A stretch of DNA of 6,912 bases from Planctomycetota bacterium (GTDB taxonomy: Bacteria > Planctomycetota > B129-G9), in the NCBI GenBank assembly GCA_030607235.1, contig JAUWEX010000056.1:1-6912 (forward strand). The letters are read 5' to 3'. Shown here in pieces: positions 1-5,822 of the stretch. Positions within the stretch are counted from its first letter, which is position 1, and each line of letters begins with the position of its first letter. A program made the position numbers and the translations under genes. The notes beneath the pieces are model-generated. The model searched no databases. It was not told the DNA's origin and worked only from the letters and a program-made list of their open reading frames with translations.

Positions 1-1995
1 AATATCATCAAAGGCGAAAACGACAACCCCATCGAAACGATCGCGTTTATCACCGACATCACCGAGCGCAAAATCGCCCAGGACAACCTCGAGAAATCCG
101 AAAGGATGTTCCGCGGCATCTACGACAACGCCAACGACGGCGTATGCCTGGTGGATGCCGAGGACAAAACGTTCTTCATGTGCAACAACAAATTCTGCGA
201 TCTGCTGGGCTACACCGAAGCCGAACTCAAAAACATGCGCGTCAAGGACATCCACCCGCAGGATTCGCTCAAGTTTATCTACAAATTCATCGACGACATC
301 ATCACGAAAAAATCCAACGTCTTCGCCAAAGACGTGCCGGCGGTCAAAAAAAACGGCGGCGTCTTTTATTCCGACATCAGCGGCGCCATGGTCTCGCTGA
401 TGGGCAAAGAATACGTCATCGGAATGTTCCGCGACATCACCGAACGCAAAAAAGCCGAGGACGCCCTCAAAAGCGAACGCGACAGAGCACAGCATTACCT
501 CGACGTCGCGGGTGTGATTTTGATAGCAATCGAAGCGGACCACACCATATCGCTTATCAACAAGGCCGGCTGCCGGATTCTGGAATGCGAAGAAAAAGAC
601 ATCCTCGGCAAAGACTGGTTCGAGACCTTCCTGCCACCGGAAGTCAAAGCCGATGTGAAAAACGTATTCAACCAACTGATAACCGGCGAAATCGGAAACA
701 CGGAATACTACGAAACCGAAATCATCACCGCAAAGGGTAAACACAGGACCATCGCGTGGCATAACTCCGTCCTGCGTGACAAAGACGGCAAAATCGTCGC
801 GACGCTCGACTCGGGCGAAGACATCACCGAGCGCAAAAAACTCGAAAACCAACTCCTTCAGGCACAAAAAATGCAGACGCTGGGCACGCTGGCCGGCGGC
901 GTGGCGCACGACTACAACAACCTCTTGGTGGGCGTGCTCGGTTTCGCCTCGCTTATTTCCTCCAGCCCCGACACTACCAGAAATATCCGAACCTACTCCA
1001 CCCAAATCGAAAACACCGCCCAGCGGATGGCCGACCTCACGCGGCAATTGCTCGGCTTCGGGCGCGGCGGCAAGTGGACCACCCGCATCATCGACGTAAA
1101 CGACAGCGTCAGGGAATCGGTCAAGATGGTCCACGGCTCGCTCCGCCGCGAAGTCTCGATAAAACTCAGGCTAAGCCCCCAGCCCTGTTGCATCGAGGGC
1201 GACCCCGGCCAGATACTGCAAGTCATCACAAACTGCTGCATCAACGCCATCGAAGCCACCGACGCCGGCGGCACGATCACTATAAAAACGGCGGCGAAAT
1301 TTTCCCCCAAGCCCTCCGGTGAGGTCTTCGAAGAATGGAACCCCGGCGATTACATCCACATCGAAATCGCCGACACCGGCTGCGGAATGAATCGGCAGAC
1401 CGTCGCGAAAATGTTCGAGCCTTATTTCTCCACCAAAACCCAGGGCCGCGGACTGGGCATGGCCGCGGTCTTCGGCATCATCAAAAACCACCAGGGCTGG
1501 CTCTCGGTCGAAACCGAACCCGGCTCGGGCACACGCATGCACATCTACCTGCCGCATGTCGAAGGCAAACCGCAAAAAACTTCCACCGCCGAACTCACGC
1601 CGCCCACCGAAAAATCGAGCGGCAAGATAATCGTCATCGACGACGAGCGAGTTGTAAGGGATCTTTGCAGAGACGCACTGAAAAAAATCGGATACAACGT
1701 TCTGACCGCACACAGCGGCAACCAGGGCCTGAGACTGCTGGAAAAACACCCCGACTGCAACCTGTTACTGCTGGACATGGTCATCCCGCGTCCCGACGGC
1801 AGGAAGGTATTCAAAAAGGCTCGCGACATGTACCCCAAACTCGACATCCTTCTGACCAGCGGCCACGACGACCACGGCGACATAGCGAAACTTATCAAAA
1901 AAGGCGCCGCAGGGTTTCTGGCCAAGCCCTTCACCGCCAAAGAACTATCCGCCCGGATCGGAACGATCCTGAACACGGGCGGGCAGGCAGGCTGA
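1..1995 (+). CDS. Multi-PAS hybrid sensor histidine kinase with C-terminal receiver domain (5' partial)
   Basis: The frame is open from base 1, so the true start lies upstream; the Met at 106 is internal. The first 35 residues end a PAS/PAC module (DITERK). Two further PAS domains follow (about nt 106-444 and 487-837), each also ending in DITERK. Next comes a HisKA helix with H-box GGVAHDYNN; the phospho-accepting His is at 907-909. The HATPase domain shows the N-box (NAIEA, Asn at 1243), DTGCGM (Asp at 1372), FEPYFSTK and GRGLGMA. A receiver domain (about 1621-1965) has IDDE, the phospho-Asp in LLLLDM (1774-1776), LLTSGH and the conserved Lys in LAKPF (1924). By family, it autophosphorylates and relays phosphate to its own receiver. 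No membrane segment is visible, so the seen part is probably cytoplasmic. The PAS ligand and the output partner cannot be read from the sequence. Confidence 0.95.
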   Translation, partial: NIIKGENDNPIETIAFITDITERKIAQDNLEKSERMFRGIYDNANDGVCLVDAEDKTFFMCNNKFCDLLGYTEAELKNMRVKDIHPQDSLKFIYKFIDDIITKKSNVFAKDVPAVKKNGGVFYSDISGAMVSLMGKEYVIGMFRDITERKKAEDALKSERDRAQHYLDVAGVILIAIEADHTISLINKAGCRILECEEKDILGKDWFETFLPPEVKADVKNVFNQLITGEIGNTEYYETEIITAKGKHRTIAWHNSVLRDKDGKIVATLDSGEDITERKKLENQLLQAQKMQTLGTLAGGVAHDYNNLLVGVLGFASLISSSPDTTRNIRTYSTQIENTAQRMADLTRQLLGFGRGGKWTTRIIDVNDSVRESVKMVHGSLRREVSIKLRLSPQPCCIEGDPGQILQVITNCCINAIEATDAGGTITIKTAAKFSPKPSGEVFEEWNPGDYIHIEIADTGCGMNRQTVAKMFEPYFSTKTQGRGLGMAAVFGIIKNHQGWLSVETEPGSGTRMHIYLPHVEGKPQKTSTAELTPPTEKSSGKIIVIDDERVVRDLCRDALKKIGYNVLTAHSGNQGLRLLEKHPDCNLLLLDMVIPRPDGRKVFKKARDMYPKLDILLTSGHDDHGDIAKLIKKGAAGFLAKPFTAKELSARIGTILNTGGQAG

Positions 1996-2216
1996 GCCCG
2001 CTCCCAAACGTGGAGCAACTGCAACGGGACACAATGAAGGGATTGCCAATTACGTGATTGAGGCGTTTAGTAATAAGGAGAATTGGAAGGTATATCTGCG
2101 GACAGAAAAAATCACATCGCGAATTTGCGCACAAGATTTGTCAGTAAGTGCAAGCGAAGCACCCCGCGCCGAGAAGGCGCGGCAGCGAGCGGGTACTGAA
2201 ATGAGTGGCTGCTCCC
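1996..2216. other. Convergent intergenic region with weak open reading frame remnant
   Basis: This gap separates the kinase (+) from the methyltransferase (-), which converge on it. The part around 2040-2130 is richer in A and T than its flanks. A plus-strand frame stays open across the gap and could start at GTG 2054, reading VIEAFSNKENWKVYLR at first. It then turns into low-quality sequence and runs into the antisense of the methyltransferase. No convincing Shine-Dalgarno site precedes it and I recognise no domain. It may be a decayed gene end or a dispersed intergenic repeat. I see no T-tract terminator for the kinase here. Confidence 0.4.
2148..2182. repeat. Two adjacent stem-loops
   Basis: The first hairpin is GTGC (2148-2151) / GCAC (2159-2162) with a 7-base loop. 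One base later comes a perfect 7-bp stem, CCGCGCC (2164-2170) / GGCGCGG (2176-2182), with loop GAGAA. No T-run follows on either strand, so neither is a standard intrinsic terminator. They could be part of a dispersed repeat or an RNA-stabilising structure at the convergent gene ends. Confidence 0.5.
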
Positions 2217-3020
2217 CTATTTGCTGCGGGGCGTCCCCGCCAGCAGATACAGCAGCACCCCGGCGCTGACCGCCACGTTCAGTGACTCCGCGCGGCCCGG
2301 CGTTACGATCGTTACCCGCCCCTCGCAGGCCCGCAGCAGCGACTCCGAAGGCCCCGCAGTCTCGTTGCCGAAAATTACCGCCCAGCGCCCGCTCGGCTCG
2401 ACCGACGAAGCGTCGGCACCGCCGCGCGCCACCGCCGCCAACGATTTCACCCCCTGCGCCGCCATCCACTCCACAAGTTCACCCTCGTCCACTTCCGCCA
2501 CGATCGGCAGGTGGAAACACGACGCGACCGTGCTTCGCAGCACTTTGGGGTTGGTCCACTCCACCCCGCCGCGCGTCATCACCACGCCGTCCAGCCCGAA
2601 TGCGTCGGCGCTTCGGATGATCGCACCGGCGTTGCCCGGATCCCGCACACCGTCCAGCACCGCCAGCCTCAACGCCCCCTCGCGTTCGAGGTCGCACAGG
2701 CCAAAGGCCCGCAACGGCAGCACGCCGATCATCGCAGCCGGATTTACCGTATCGCTTAGCCGCTTGATATCCGCGGAGCGCGCGAACAGCACCTTCGTAG
2801 ACTTCGGGTCTGTCTGCGCAAGAACCGCTTTTATCTCGTCGGTTTCGCGGCGCTCGTCGTTGACGACGATCGTCTCCACGGCCCAGCCCGACTCGAGCGC
2901 ATCGCGCACCATGACCGCTCCCTCCACCAAAAAGCGCCCCGCGCGGCGGCGGAATTTCTTGACCTTGAGCGCAACCATATCCTTGAGCATCGCCTTCGAA
3001 ACGAACGTGTCTTCGCGCAT
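2217..3020 (-). CDS. TrmH/SpoU-family RNA 2'-O-ribose methyltransferase
   Basis: This 267-residue protein has the normal size and layout of SpoU (SPOUT class) enzymes, which move methyl from S-adenosylmethionine to a ribose 2'-OH in rRNA or tRNA. Residues 1 to about 100 resemble the substrate-binding domain (KKFRRRAGRFLVEG). All three SpoU motifs are present: motif 1 DPGNAGAIIRSADAFG (128-143, with Asn131 and catalytic-type Arg136), motif 2 IFGNETAGPSESL (216-228), and motif 3 VTPGRAESLNVAVSAG (239-254), which forms the trefoil-knot cofactor site. The ATG at 3018-3020 is preceded by GGGAG (3028-3032) at 7 nt spacing, which supports this start over Met11. Whether the target is 23S rRNA (RlmB-like) or tRNA cannot be decided. 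It lies downstream of a tRNA-Lys gene but behind that gene's terminator, so it is probably transcribed separately. Confidence 0.93.
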   Translation of the reverse strand: MREDTFVSKAMLKDMVALKVKKFRRRAGRFLVEGAVMVRDALESGWAVETIVVNDERRETDEIKAVLAQTDPKSTKVLFARSADIKRLSDTVNPAAMIGVLPLRAFGLCDLEREGALRLAVLDGVRDPGNAGAIIRSADAFGLDGVVMTRGGVEWTNPKVLRSTVASCFHLPIVAEVDEGELVEWMAAQGVKSLAAVARGGADASSVEPSGRWAVIFGNETAGPSESLLRACEGRVTIVTPGRAESLNVAVSAGVLLYLLAGTPRSK

Positions 3021-3056
3021 GAAATCGCTCCCAAAAGAATTCGCGCCGCCACCGGC

Positions 3057-3070
3057 CGTCCGCGCGGACG
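3057..3070. repeat. Perfect 14-bp palindrome upstream of the methyltransferase
   Basis: The sequence CGTCCGCGCGGACG is a perfect inverted repeat 37-50 nt before the methyltransferase start codon. It could be an operator or a small leader hairpin (5-bp stem, 4-base loop). The surroundings are very GC-rich, so chance is possible. Confidence 0.4.
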
Positions 3071-3094
3071 ATACGCGGGCAACTGCGGGCGCGC

Positions 3095-3130
3095 AAAAAA
3101 GGGCTTGCGGATAACCCGCAAACCCCTTTG
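3095..3130 (-). terminator. Intrinsic terminator of the tRNA-Lys unit
   Basis: Read on the minus strand, an AAAGGGGTTTGCGG arm pairs with CCGCAAGCCCTTT over about 14 bp, including two G-T pairs. The loop is GTTAT, and the 3' arm ends in a run of six T. It starts 5 nt after the encoded CCA end of the tRNA, so it should end the tRNA transcript before the methyltransferase gene. Confidence 0.85.
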
Positions 3131-3135
3131 TTTAC

Positions 3136-3211
3136 TGGTACGCCAGATAGGACTCGAACCTACGACCCGCTGATTAAGAATCAGCTGCTCTGCCAACTGA
3201 GCTACTGGCGC
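3136..3211 (-). tRNA. tRNA-Lys (anticodon CUU)
   Basis: A full 76-nt cloverleaf can be drawn on the minus strand. The acceptor stem is GCGCCAG/CTGGCGT (with a G1-U72 wobble), the D-arm GCTC-AGTTGGCA-GAGC, the anticodon arm GCTGA-TTCTTAA-TCAGC, and the T-arm GTAGG-TTCGAGT-CCTAT. The discriminator base is A73 and the CCA end is encoded (3136-3138). Loop positions 34-36 are CTT, which reads the Lys codon AAG. The unit has its own promoter and terminator. Confidence 0.97.
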
Positions 3212-3224
3212 AAACGAGTAGTGA

Positions 3225-3253
3225 ATTATATTCGCGCGGCAAAATTTTGCAAA
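3225..3253 (-). promoter_or_regulatory. Sigma-70-type promoter of tRNA-Lys
   Basis: On the minus strand a perfect TATAAT (-10, 3225-3230) lies 13 nt upstream of the tRNA 5' end. A -35-like element is TTGCAA (3247-3252, 16-bp spacer) or TTTGCA (3248-3253, 17-bp spacer), each matching four of six consensus bases. The start point would be near 3218, giving a leader of only a few bases. A 12-bp palindrome, GCAAAATTTTGC (3239-3250), overlaps the spacer and -35. Confidence 0.7.
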
Positions 3254-3312
3254 TAATTTATTTCCTTTTCACGCGATTCTTCCCCTTGCGGCAGCAAGAA
3301 GGCGCGAGGCCG

Positions 3313-3330
3313 CACGAATTAACACGAATT
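3313..3330. repeat. Tandem CACGAATT direct repeat
   Basis: CACGAATT occurs at 3313-3320 and 3323-3330, one helical turn apart, in the gap between the nucleotidyltransferase end and the tRNA promoter. It may be a fragment of a dispersed intergenic repeat. No other structure, and no clear terminator for the nucleotidyltransferase gene, was seen in 3254-3387. Confidence 0.35.
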
Positions 3331-3387
3331 TTGCCGATTAACCGCAATCTTCGTTGAGGACTTTTTGGGTTGCCGTAAACACGCTGG

Positions 3388-4572
3388 TTAATGCCACAGT
3401 CGGAGGTAATAACCGATGATACGGGAGAGTTCGGCGTCGCTGATTTCGGCAGCGATGTTTTTCATTCGCAGAATCCTCGCGGCATCCGCGGCGTCGCGTC
3501 CACCGTCGCCGAAGAGTAGCAGCGGCAGCGCGGAAGCACAGCGCTCCGCGACAGAGCGGCCATAGCGCGAAATCGCCCCCGCGCCCAGCGGCAGGCCGAA
3601 GCCCAGCAGGTTCTTGGCCCAATTGCGCAGCGCCGAAGTGCGACACGGCGGCACATCGATCTTGTGCAGCGCAGGCCGCGAGTAATCGCACCAGTCCGCG
3701 AATTTTTCGCCGAGTCGTTTCCGCTCGAACCAGCGCATCACGTCTTCGTGAATCGCCAGCGTGGAATCGTAGAGCGCCGCGTACTCCTCGTGGCTCATCT
3801 CCGGGAAAACCGGCCTGATCTTGCCCTCAAGCGCAGCGATGTATTCCTGCCGCACCTCCTCGCCATGCGGGACTCCGGCGAAGTCGACCTCGCGCGCGAT
3901 CTCGATCCGCCTGGCGTAAGAGGCGTCGTATCTTCCGAGCGCAATCAACAGGCAGTCGCCCCACGCCTGTTTCGCTTTGGTAATCTGAATCTGGAAATGT
4001 TCGGACTCGCGTCCGGGCCGCGGGCCGCCGTCGAGCAGGCGCTTTTTGGCGATGAGGAGGCCGCCGGAGCGGTTGAACAGCAGGAAGCCGCCGTCCCACA
4101 CCTCGATTTGCTCGGGCCGGATTTCGGGCAGCGCGTCGAGCGCGTCGTCATCGCCCCAGATGATTTTGTGCCCGCGCTGCACCTCGTACCAGGCGGTAGT
4201 GGCGGGCACGGTACGCAACTGCGCGGGCGTGCGGGTGTCGAGGTCGACCTGCATCCCGAGTTTGGTTTCGAGTTCGAGCGCGAGCGCGGCCAGCCTTTGC
4301 CGAAGCCTGCGACGCTTGAGTACGGAGACCGGCGAGATGATGATTTCGAAATCGTAATCGTTGACCGGCTTCGGGCGGCCGTCGCGGAGCACCGCGCCGC
4401 CTTCGCCGCGACCGAAACCGCCGACCAGCGCCACCGCCAGCGGCGTAGTGAAGGCGCGCACCGCGGGGATGACCGCCTCGAGGACGGTCTGCAAATCGGC
4501 GATGATTCCGGCGCGCAACTCTTCGCTGTCGGCGACGGTGAACGGGCCGTCTATGGTCTTGATCCGGCACAT
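3388..4572 (-). CDS. Nucleotidyltransferase-fold protein, function unknown
   Basis: Counting from the ATG at 4570-4572, the protein has 394 residues. The N-terminal third carries the pol-beta nucleotidyltransferase signature: VGGFGRGEGG (residues 50-59) followed by NDYDFEI (71-77, with the Asp pair that binds metal), and a likely third carboxylate in MQVDLD (107-112). By fold, such enzymes move a nucleotide from an NTP to a protein, RNA or small molecule. The C-terminal two thirds look mostly helical and match no domain I can name. Similar GGxGRGEGG...NDYD proteins occur near surface-sugar gene clusters, but no such cluster is visible here. An in-frame GTG at 4593 would add 7 residues. I chose the ATG because a -10-like TAAAAT (4600-4605) would start transcription near 4593. 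Neither start has a good Shine-Dalgarno site. The gene follows the terminator of the PEP-CTERM gene. Confidence 0.8.
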   Translation of the reverse strand: MCRIKTIDGPFTVADSEELRAGIIADLQTVLEAVIPAVRAFTTPLAVALVGGFGRGEGGAVLRDGRPKPVNDYDFEIIISPVSVLKRRRLRQRLAALALELETKLGMQVDLDTRTPAQLRTVPATTAWYEVQRGHKIIWGDDDALDALPEIRPEQIEVWDGGFLLFNRSGGLLIAKKRLLDGGPRPGRESEHFQIQITKAKQAWGDCLLIALGRYDASYARRIEIAREVDFAGVPHGEEVRQEYIAALEGKIRPVFPEMSHEEYAALYDSTLAIHEDVMRWFERKRLGEKFADWCDYSRPALHKIDVPPCRTSALRNWAKNLLGFGLPLGAGAISRYGRSVAERCASALPLLLFGDGGRDAADAARILRMKNIAAEISDAELSRIIGYYLRLWH

Positions 4573-4606
4573 GCGGCCCAGTATATATCGCACATCGATA
4601 TTTTAC

Positions 4607-4648
4607 AAAAAAAATCGCCGGATGCATTGAGCACCCGGCCGATTTTTT
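4607..4648 (-). terminator. Intrinsic terminator of the PEP-CTERM gene
   Basis: On the minus strand, AAAAAATCG, one bulged G and CCGGGTGC pair with GCATCCGG and CGATTTTTT around the loop TCAAT. The 3' arm runs into eight T. It begins 13 nt after the PEP-CTERM stop codon. The A-run on the other side gives it a T-run on the plus strand too, so it could work in both directions. Confidence 0.88.
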
Positions 4649-4661
4649 CCTGCCGAACCGT

Positions 4662-5336
4662 CTAACCCAGCCTCTTTCGGGCTAATGCGACCACAAAAGC
4701 CAGGGTTCCACTTATCGCCATTATCAACGTCCCCGGTTCCGGCACCACGGTAAAGTCGGCGCCTGATGCGAAAGAGGCCGTGGCGGTCCAATCAGGTATG
4801 TCGTTGCAACCGAACGGATTCGCGGGATCCATCGATGCGAACGCAAAAGAAAACTGCTCGTTGTCGAGATCGCTCATGCCCTGCGTAACAAGGCCGGAGA
4901 AGGTAACATCGCAGAATTTCATGCTGTCCGACGCGCCGACGTTGCCGGGATAGAGCACCGCGTAATCGAAGGTCGCCACAAGGAGTAACTGCCTGCCGGC
5001 GTCGTCCCATATCTCGAGTTTGCCCCCTTCGAGTTCGAGCTCGTTCGGGTAGTCGCCATAATAGAATACTATCAGCGAGTCGCCGTCGTTGTCGGTCAGC
5101 GTAAAACTCGCGTCGGCATAGGTCGTGCCCGCCAGATGCCCGGCCAGGACGCTGACGCTGATGCCGTCGTTGCCACCGATGAGCCAGCCGCCGTCAGTAT
5201 TAGAGTCGGCGTCGGCGGTGAACGTGAAGCACTGAGTGCTGGGATCGGCAAAGGTGATAATCGGGTCGGCAAAGGAGGTCGCGCCCAGCGCCATCGCCAT
5301 AATCGCCACTAACGTTATTCCAATTTTTTTGTTCAT
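4662..5336 (-). CDS. Secreted PEP-CTERM sorting-domain protein
   Basis: This 224-residue protein begins with a signal peptide: MNKK, a hydrophobic stretch (5-19) and a likely cleavage site SFA|DP after Ala23. It ends with a PEP-CTERM tripartite signal: VPEPG (198-202), a hydrophobic segment (about 203-219) and the basic RKR (220-222). By family, such proteins are exported by Sec, processed at the PEP motif by a membrane exosortase, and sent to the cell surface or extracellular matrix. The middle is rich in Asp, Gly, Ser, Thr and aromatic residues, has three Cys and looks like a beta-sandwich. I recognise no enzyme motif. The start is firm: TGAGGA lies 6 nt before the ATG. It forms its own unit with a promoter and terminator. 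No exosortase gene is in the window. Confidence 0.92.
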   Translation of the reverse strand: MNKKIGITLVAIMAMALGATSFADPIITFADPSTQCFTFTADADSNTDGGWLIGGNDGISVSVLAGHLAGTTYADASFTLTDNDGDSLIVFYYGDYPNELELEGGKLEIWDDAGRQLLLVATFDYAVLYPGNVGASDSMKFCDVTFSGLVTQGMSDLDNEQFSFAFASMDPANPFGCNDIPDWTATASFASGADFTVVPEPGTLIMAISGTLAFVVALARKRLG

Positions 5337-5423
5337 TCTTTGTCCTCATTCAGAGAAGCCATTTTCACGGGCCGATAACGCCCGGTTACATACCCAGACA
5401 CATGAGACGCGAAAAAATCTCGG

Positions 5424-5439
5424 AAAAAATCGATTTTTT
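5424..5439. repeat. 16-bp A/T palindrome at the PEP-CTERM transcription start
   Basis: AAAAAATCGATTTTTT is a perfect palindrome that covers the predicted start point (about 5436) of the PEP-CTERM promoter. A second GAAAAAATC copy lies at 5411-5419. It could be an operator that blocks initiation, or bent A-tract DNA. Confidence 0.5.
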
Positions 5440-5442
5440 TCG

Positions 5443-5472
5443 ATTAAAATCAAACAAAATCGCAACTGACAA
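5443..5472 (-). promoter_or_regulatory. Promoter of the PEP-CTERM gene
   Basis: On the minus strand, TTGTCA (-35, 5467-5472) and TTTAAT (-10, 5443-5448) each differ from the sigma-70 consensus at one base and are 18 bp apart. Transcription would begin near 5436, giving an untranslated leader of about 100 nt before the ATG. Confidence 0.6.
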
Positions 5473-5538
5473 AAATCGTCATAACAGGTATGGAATCAAG
5501 TGGTTGTCAGAAGGGCAAAAGAGGCACGTTTTTGGCAT

Positions 5539-5565
5539 TTAAGACATTATTAAGATAATTTAAGA
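5539..5565 (+). promoter_or_regulatory. Three helically phased TTAAGA repeats (possible activator site)
   Basis: TTAAGA occurs at 5539-5544, 5550-5555 and 5560-5565, that is, at 11- and 10-bp steps. The last copy ends 30 nt before the TATAAT box of the small gene. Direct hexamer repeats at one-turn spacing are typical sites of OmpR/PhoB-family response regulators; the TT(A/C)A(C/T)A repeats of Bacillus PhoP are similar. The identity of the regulator is unknown, and the short A/T-rich words could recur by chance. Confidence 0.5.
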
Positions 5566-5593
5566 TTTTGCGCGCGGTTTTGTCTGAATTGAC

Positions 5594-5606
5594 GATATAA
5601 TATATC
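5594..5606 (+). promoter_or_regulatory. TATAAT -10 box within a GATATA-A-TATATC palindrome
   Basis: A perfect TATAAT (5596-5601) lies about 55 nt upstream of the start codon of the small gene. It sits inside an inverted repeat with 6-bp arms (5594-5599 and 5601-5606). No good -35 hexamer lies 16-18 bp upstream (the sequence there is CGCGGT-like), which fits a promoter that needs an activator. The TTGACG at 5589-5594 is too close to serve as its -35. Confidence 0.55.
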
Positions 5607-5656
5607 TAGGCAACAAATACGACAATACTCATTGAATCTTCGCAGGAGGCATCCGC

Positions 5657-5821
5657 GTGGAAAAAAATAGTAATTGTCAACACAAACACACCGGCACCCG
5701 CTACATCTTCAGCCCATCCGCCGAAAAAAAGGTCCTCGCGATAACGTATTGCAAGGACTGCGGAAAGGAGATCGACAGAGAAGTCGTAACGACCCTCGCA
5801 AACGACGAAAAATCATCATAA
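5657..5821 (+). CDS. Small Cys/His protein, putative zinc-binding, 54 residues
   Basis: This gene starts with GTG at 5657, seven bases after a perfect AGGAGG (5644-5649), and ends with TAA at 5819-5821. A strong terminator begins directly after the stop. The 54-residue product begins MEKNSNCQHKHTGTRY. It has Cys7, His9 and His11 near the N-terminus and a CKDCGKE knuckle (Cys32, Cys35), so four ligands for a treble-clef or zinc-ribbon-like site are available. The stretch between them (RYIFSPSAEKKVLAITY) looks like a beta-hairpin, as in a small zinc ribbon. The C-terminus is charged and polar. No signal peptide or membrane segment is visible, so it is probably cytoplasmic. I do not recognise a family. 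Ribosome site, promoter box and terminator together make it a real gene despite its size and GTG start. Zinc binding is inferred only. Confidence 0.82.
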   Translation: MEKNSNCQHKHTGTRYIFSPSAEKKVLAITYCKDCGKEIDREVVTTLANDEKSS

Positions 5822-5822
5822 A

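Larger units (their letters stand above)
5337..5656. promoter_or_regulatory. Divergent intergenic region between PEP-CTERM gene and small Cys/His gene
   Basis: These 320 bases are much richer in A and T than the genes around them and hold the start signals of two divergent genes. On the minus strand are a promoter, an A/T palindrome and a leader of about 100 nt for the PEP-CTERM gene. On the plus strand are three phased TTAAGA repeats, a TATAAT box and a Shine-Dalgarno site for the small gene. The part at 5473-5538 shows nothing I can name. Confidence 0.7.

Noticed and set aside
1171..1749. Minus-strand open frame of 192 codons within the kinase
   Set aside because: It overlaps the ATPase and receiver domains on the other strand and has Gly/Phe/Val-rich shadow composition.
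2226..2240. GCGGGG/CCCCGC hairpin at the end of the methyltransferase gene as a terminator
   Set aside because: It lies inside the coding sequence and no T-run follows it on the minus strand.
2221..3114. Plus-strand open frame of 297 codons antisense to the methyltransferase
   Set aside because: The opposite strand carries all three SpoU motifs; this frame is low-complexity Ser/Thr/Pro/Arg sequence without a domain.
3136..3211. tRNA-Lys as a phage or island attachment site
   Set aside because: No integrase and no duplicated tRNA 3' end was seen on either side; the flanks are ordinary chromosomal genes.
3664..4665. Long plus-strand open frame antisense to the nucleotidyltransferase gene
   Set aside because: It mirrors a gene with a clear catalytic signature, shows no recognisable domain and runs through the terminator; it is a shadow of GC-rich coding sequence.
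5236..5469. Plus-strand open frame of 77 codons over the start of the PEP-CTERM gene
   Set aside because: It lies antisense to the signal peptide and promoter of a well-supported gene and has no domain or good ribosome site.
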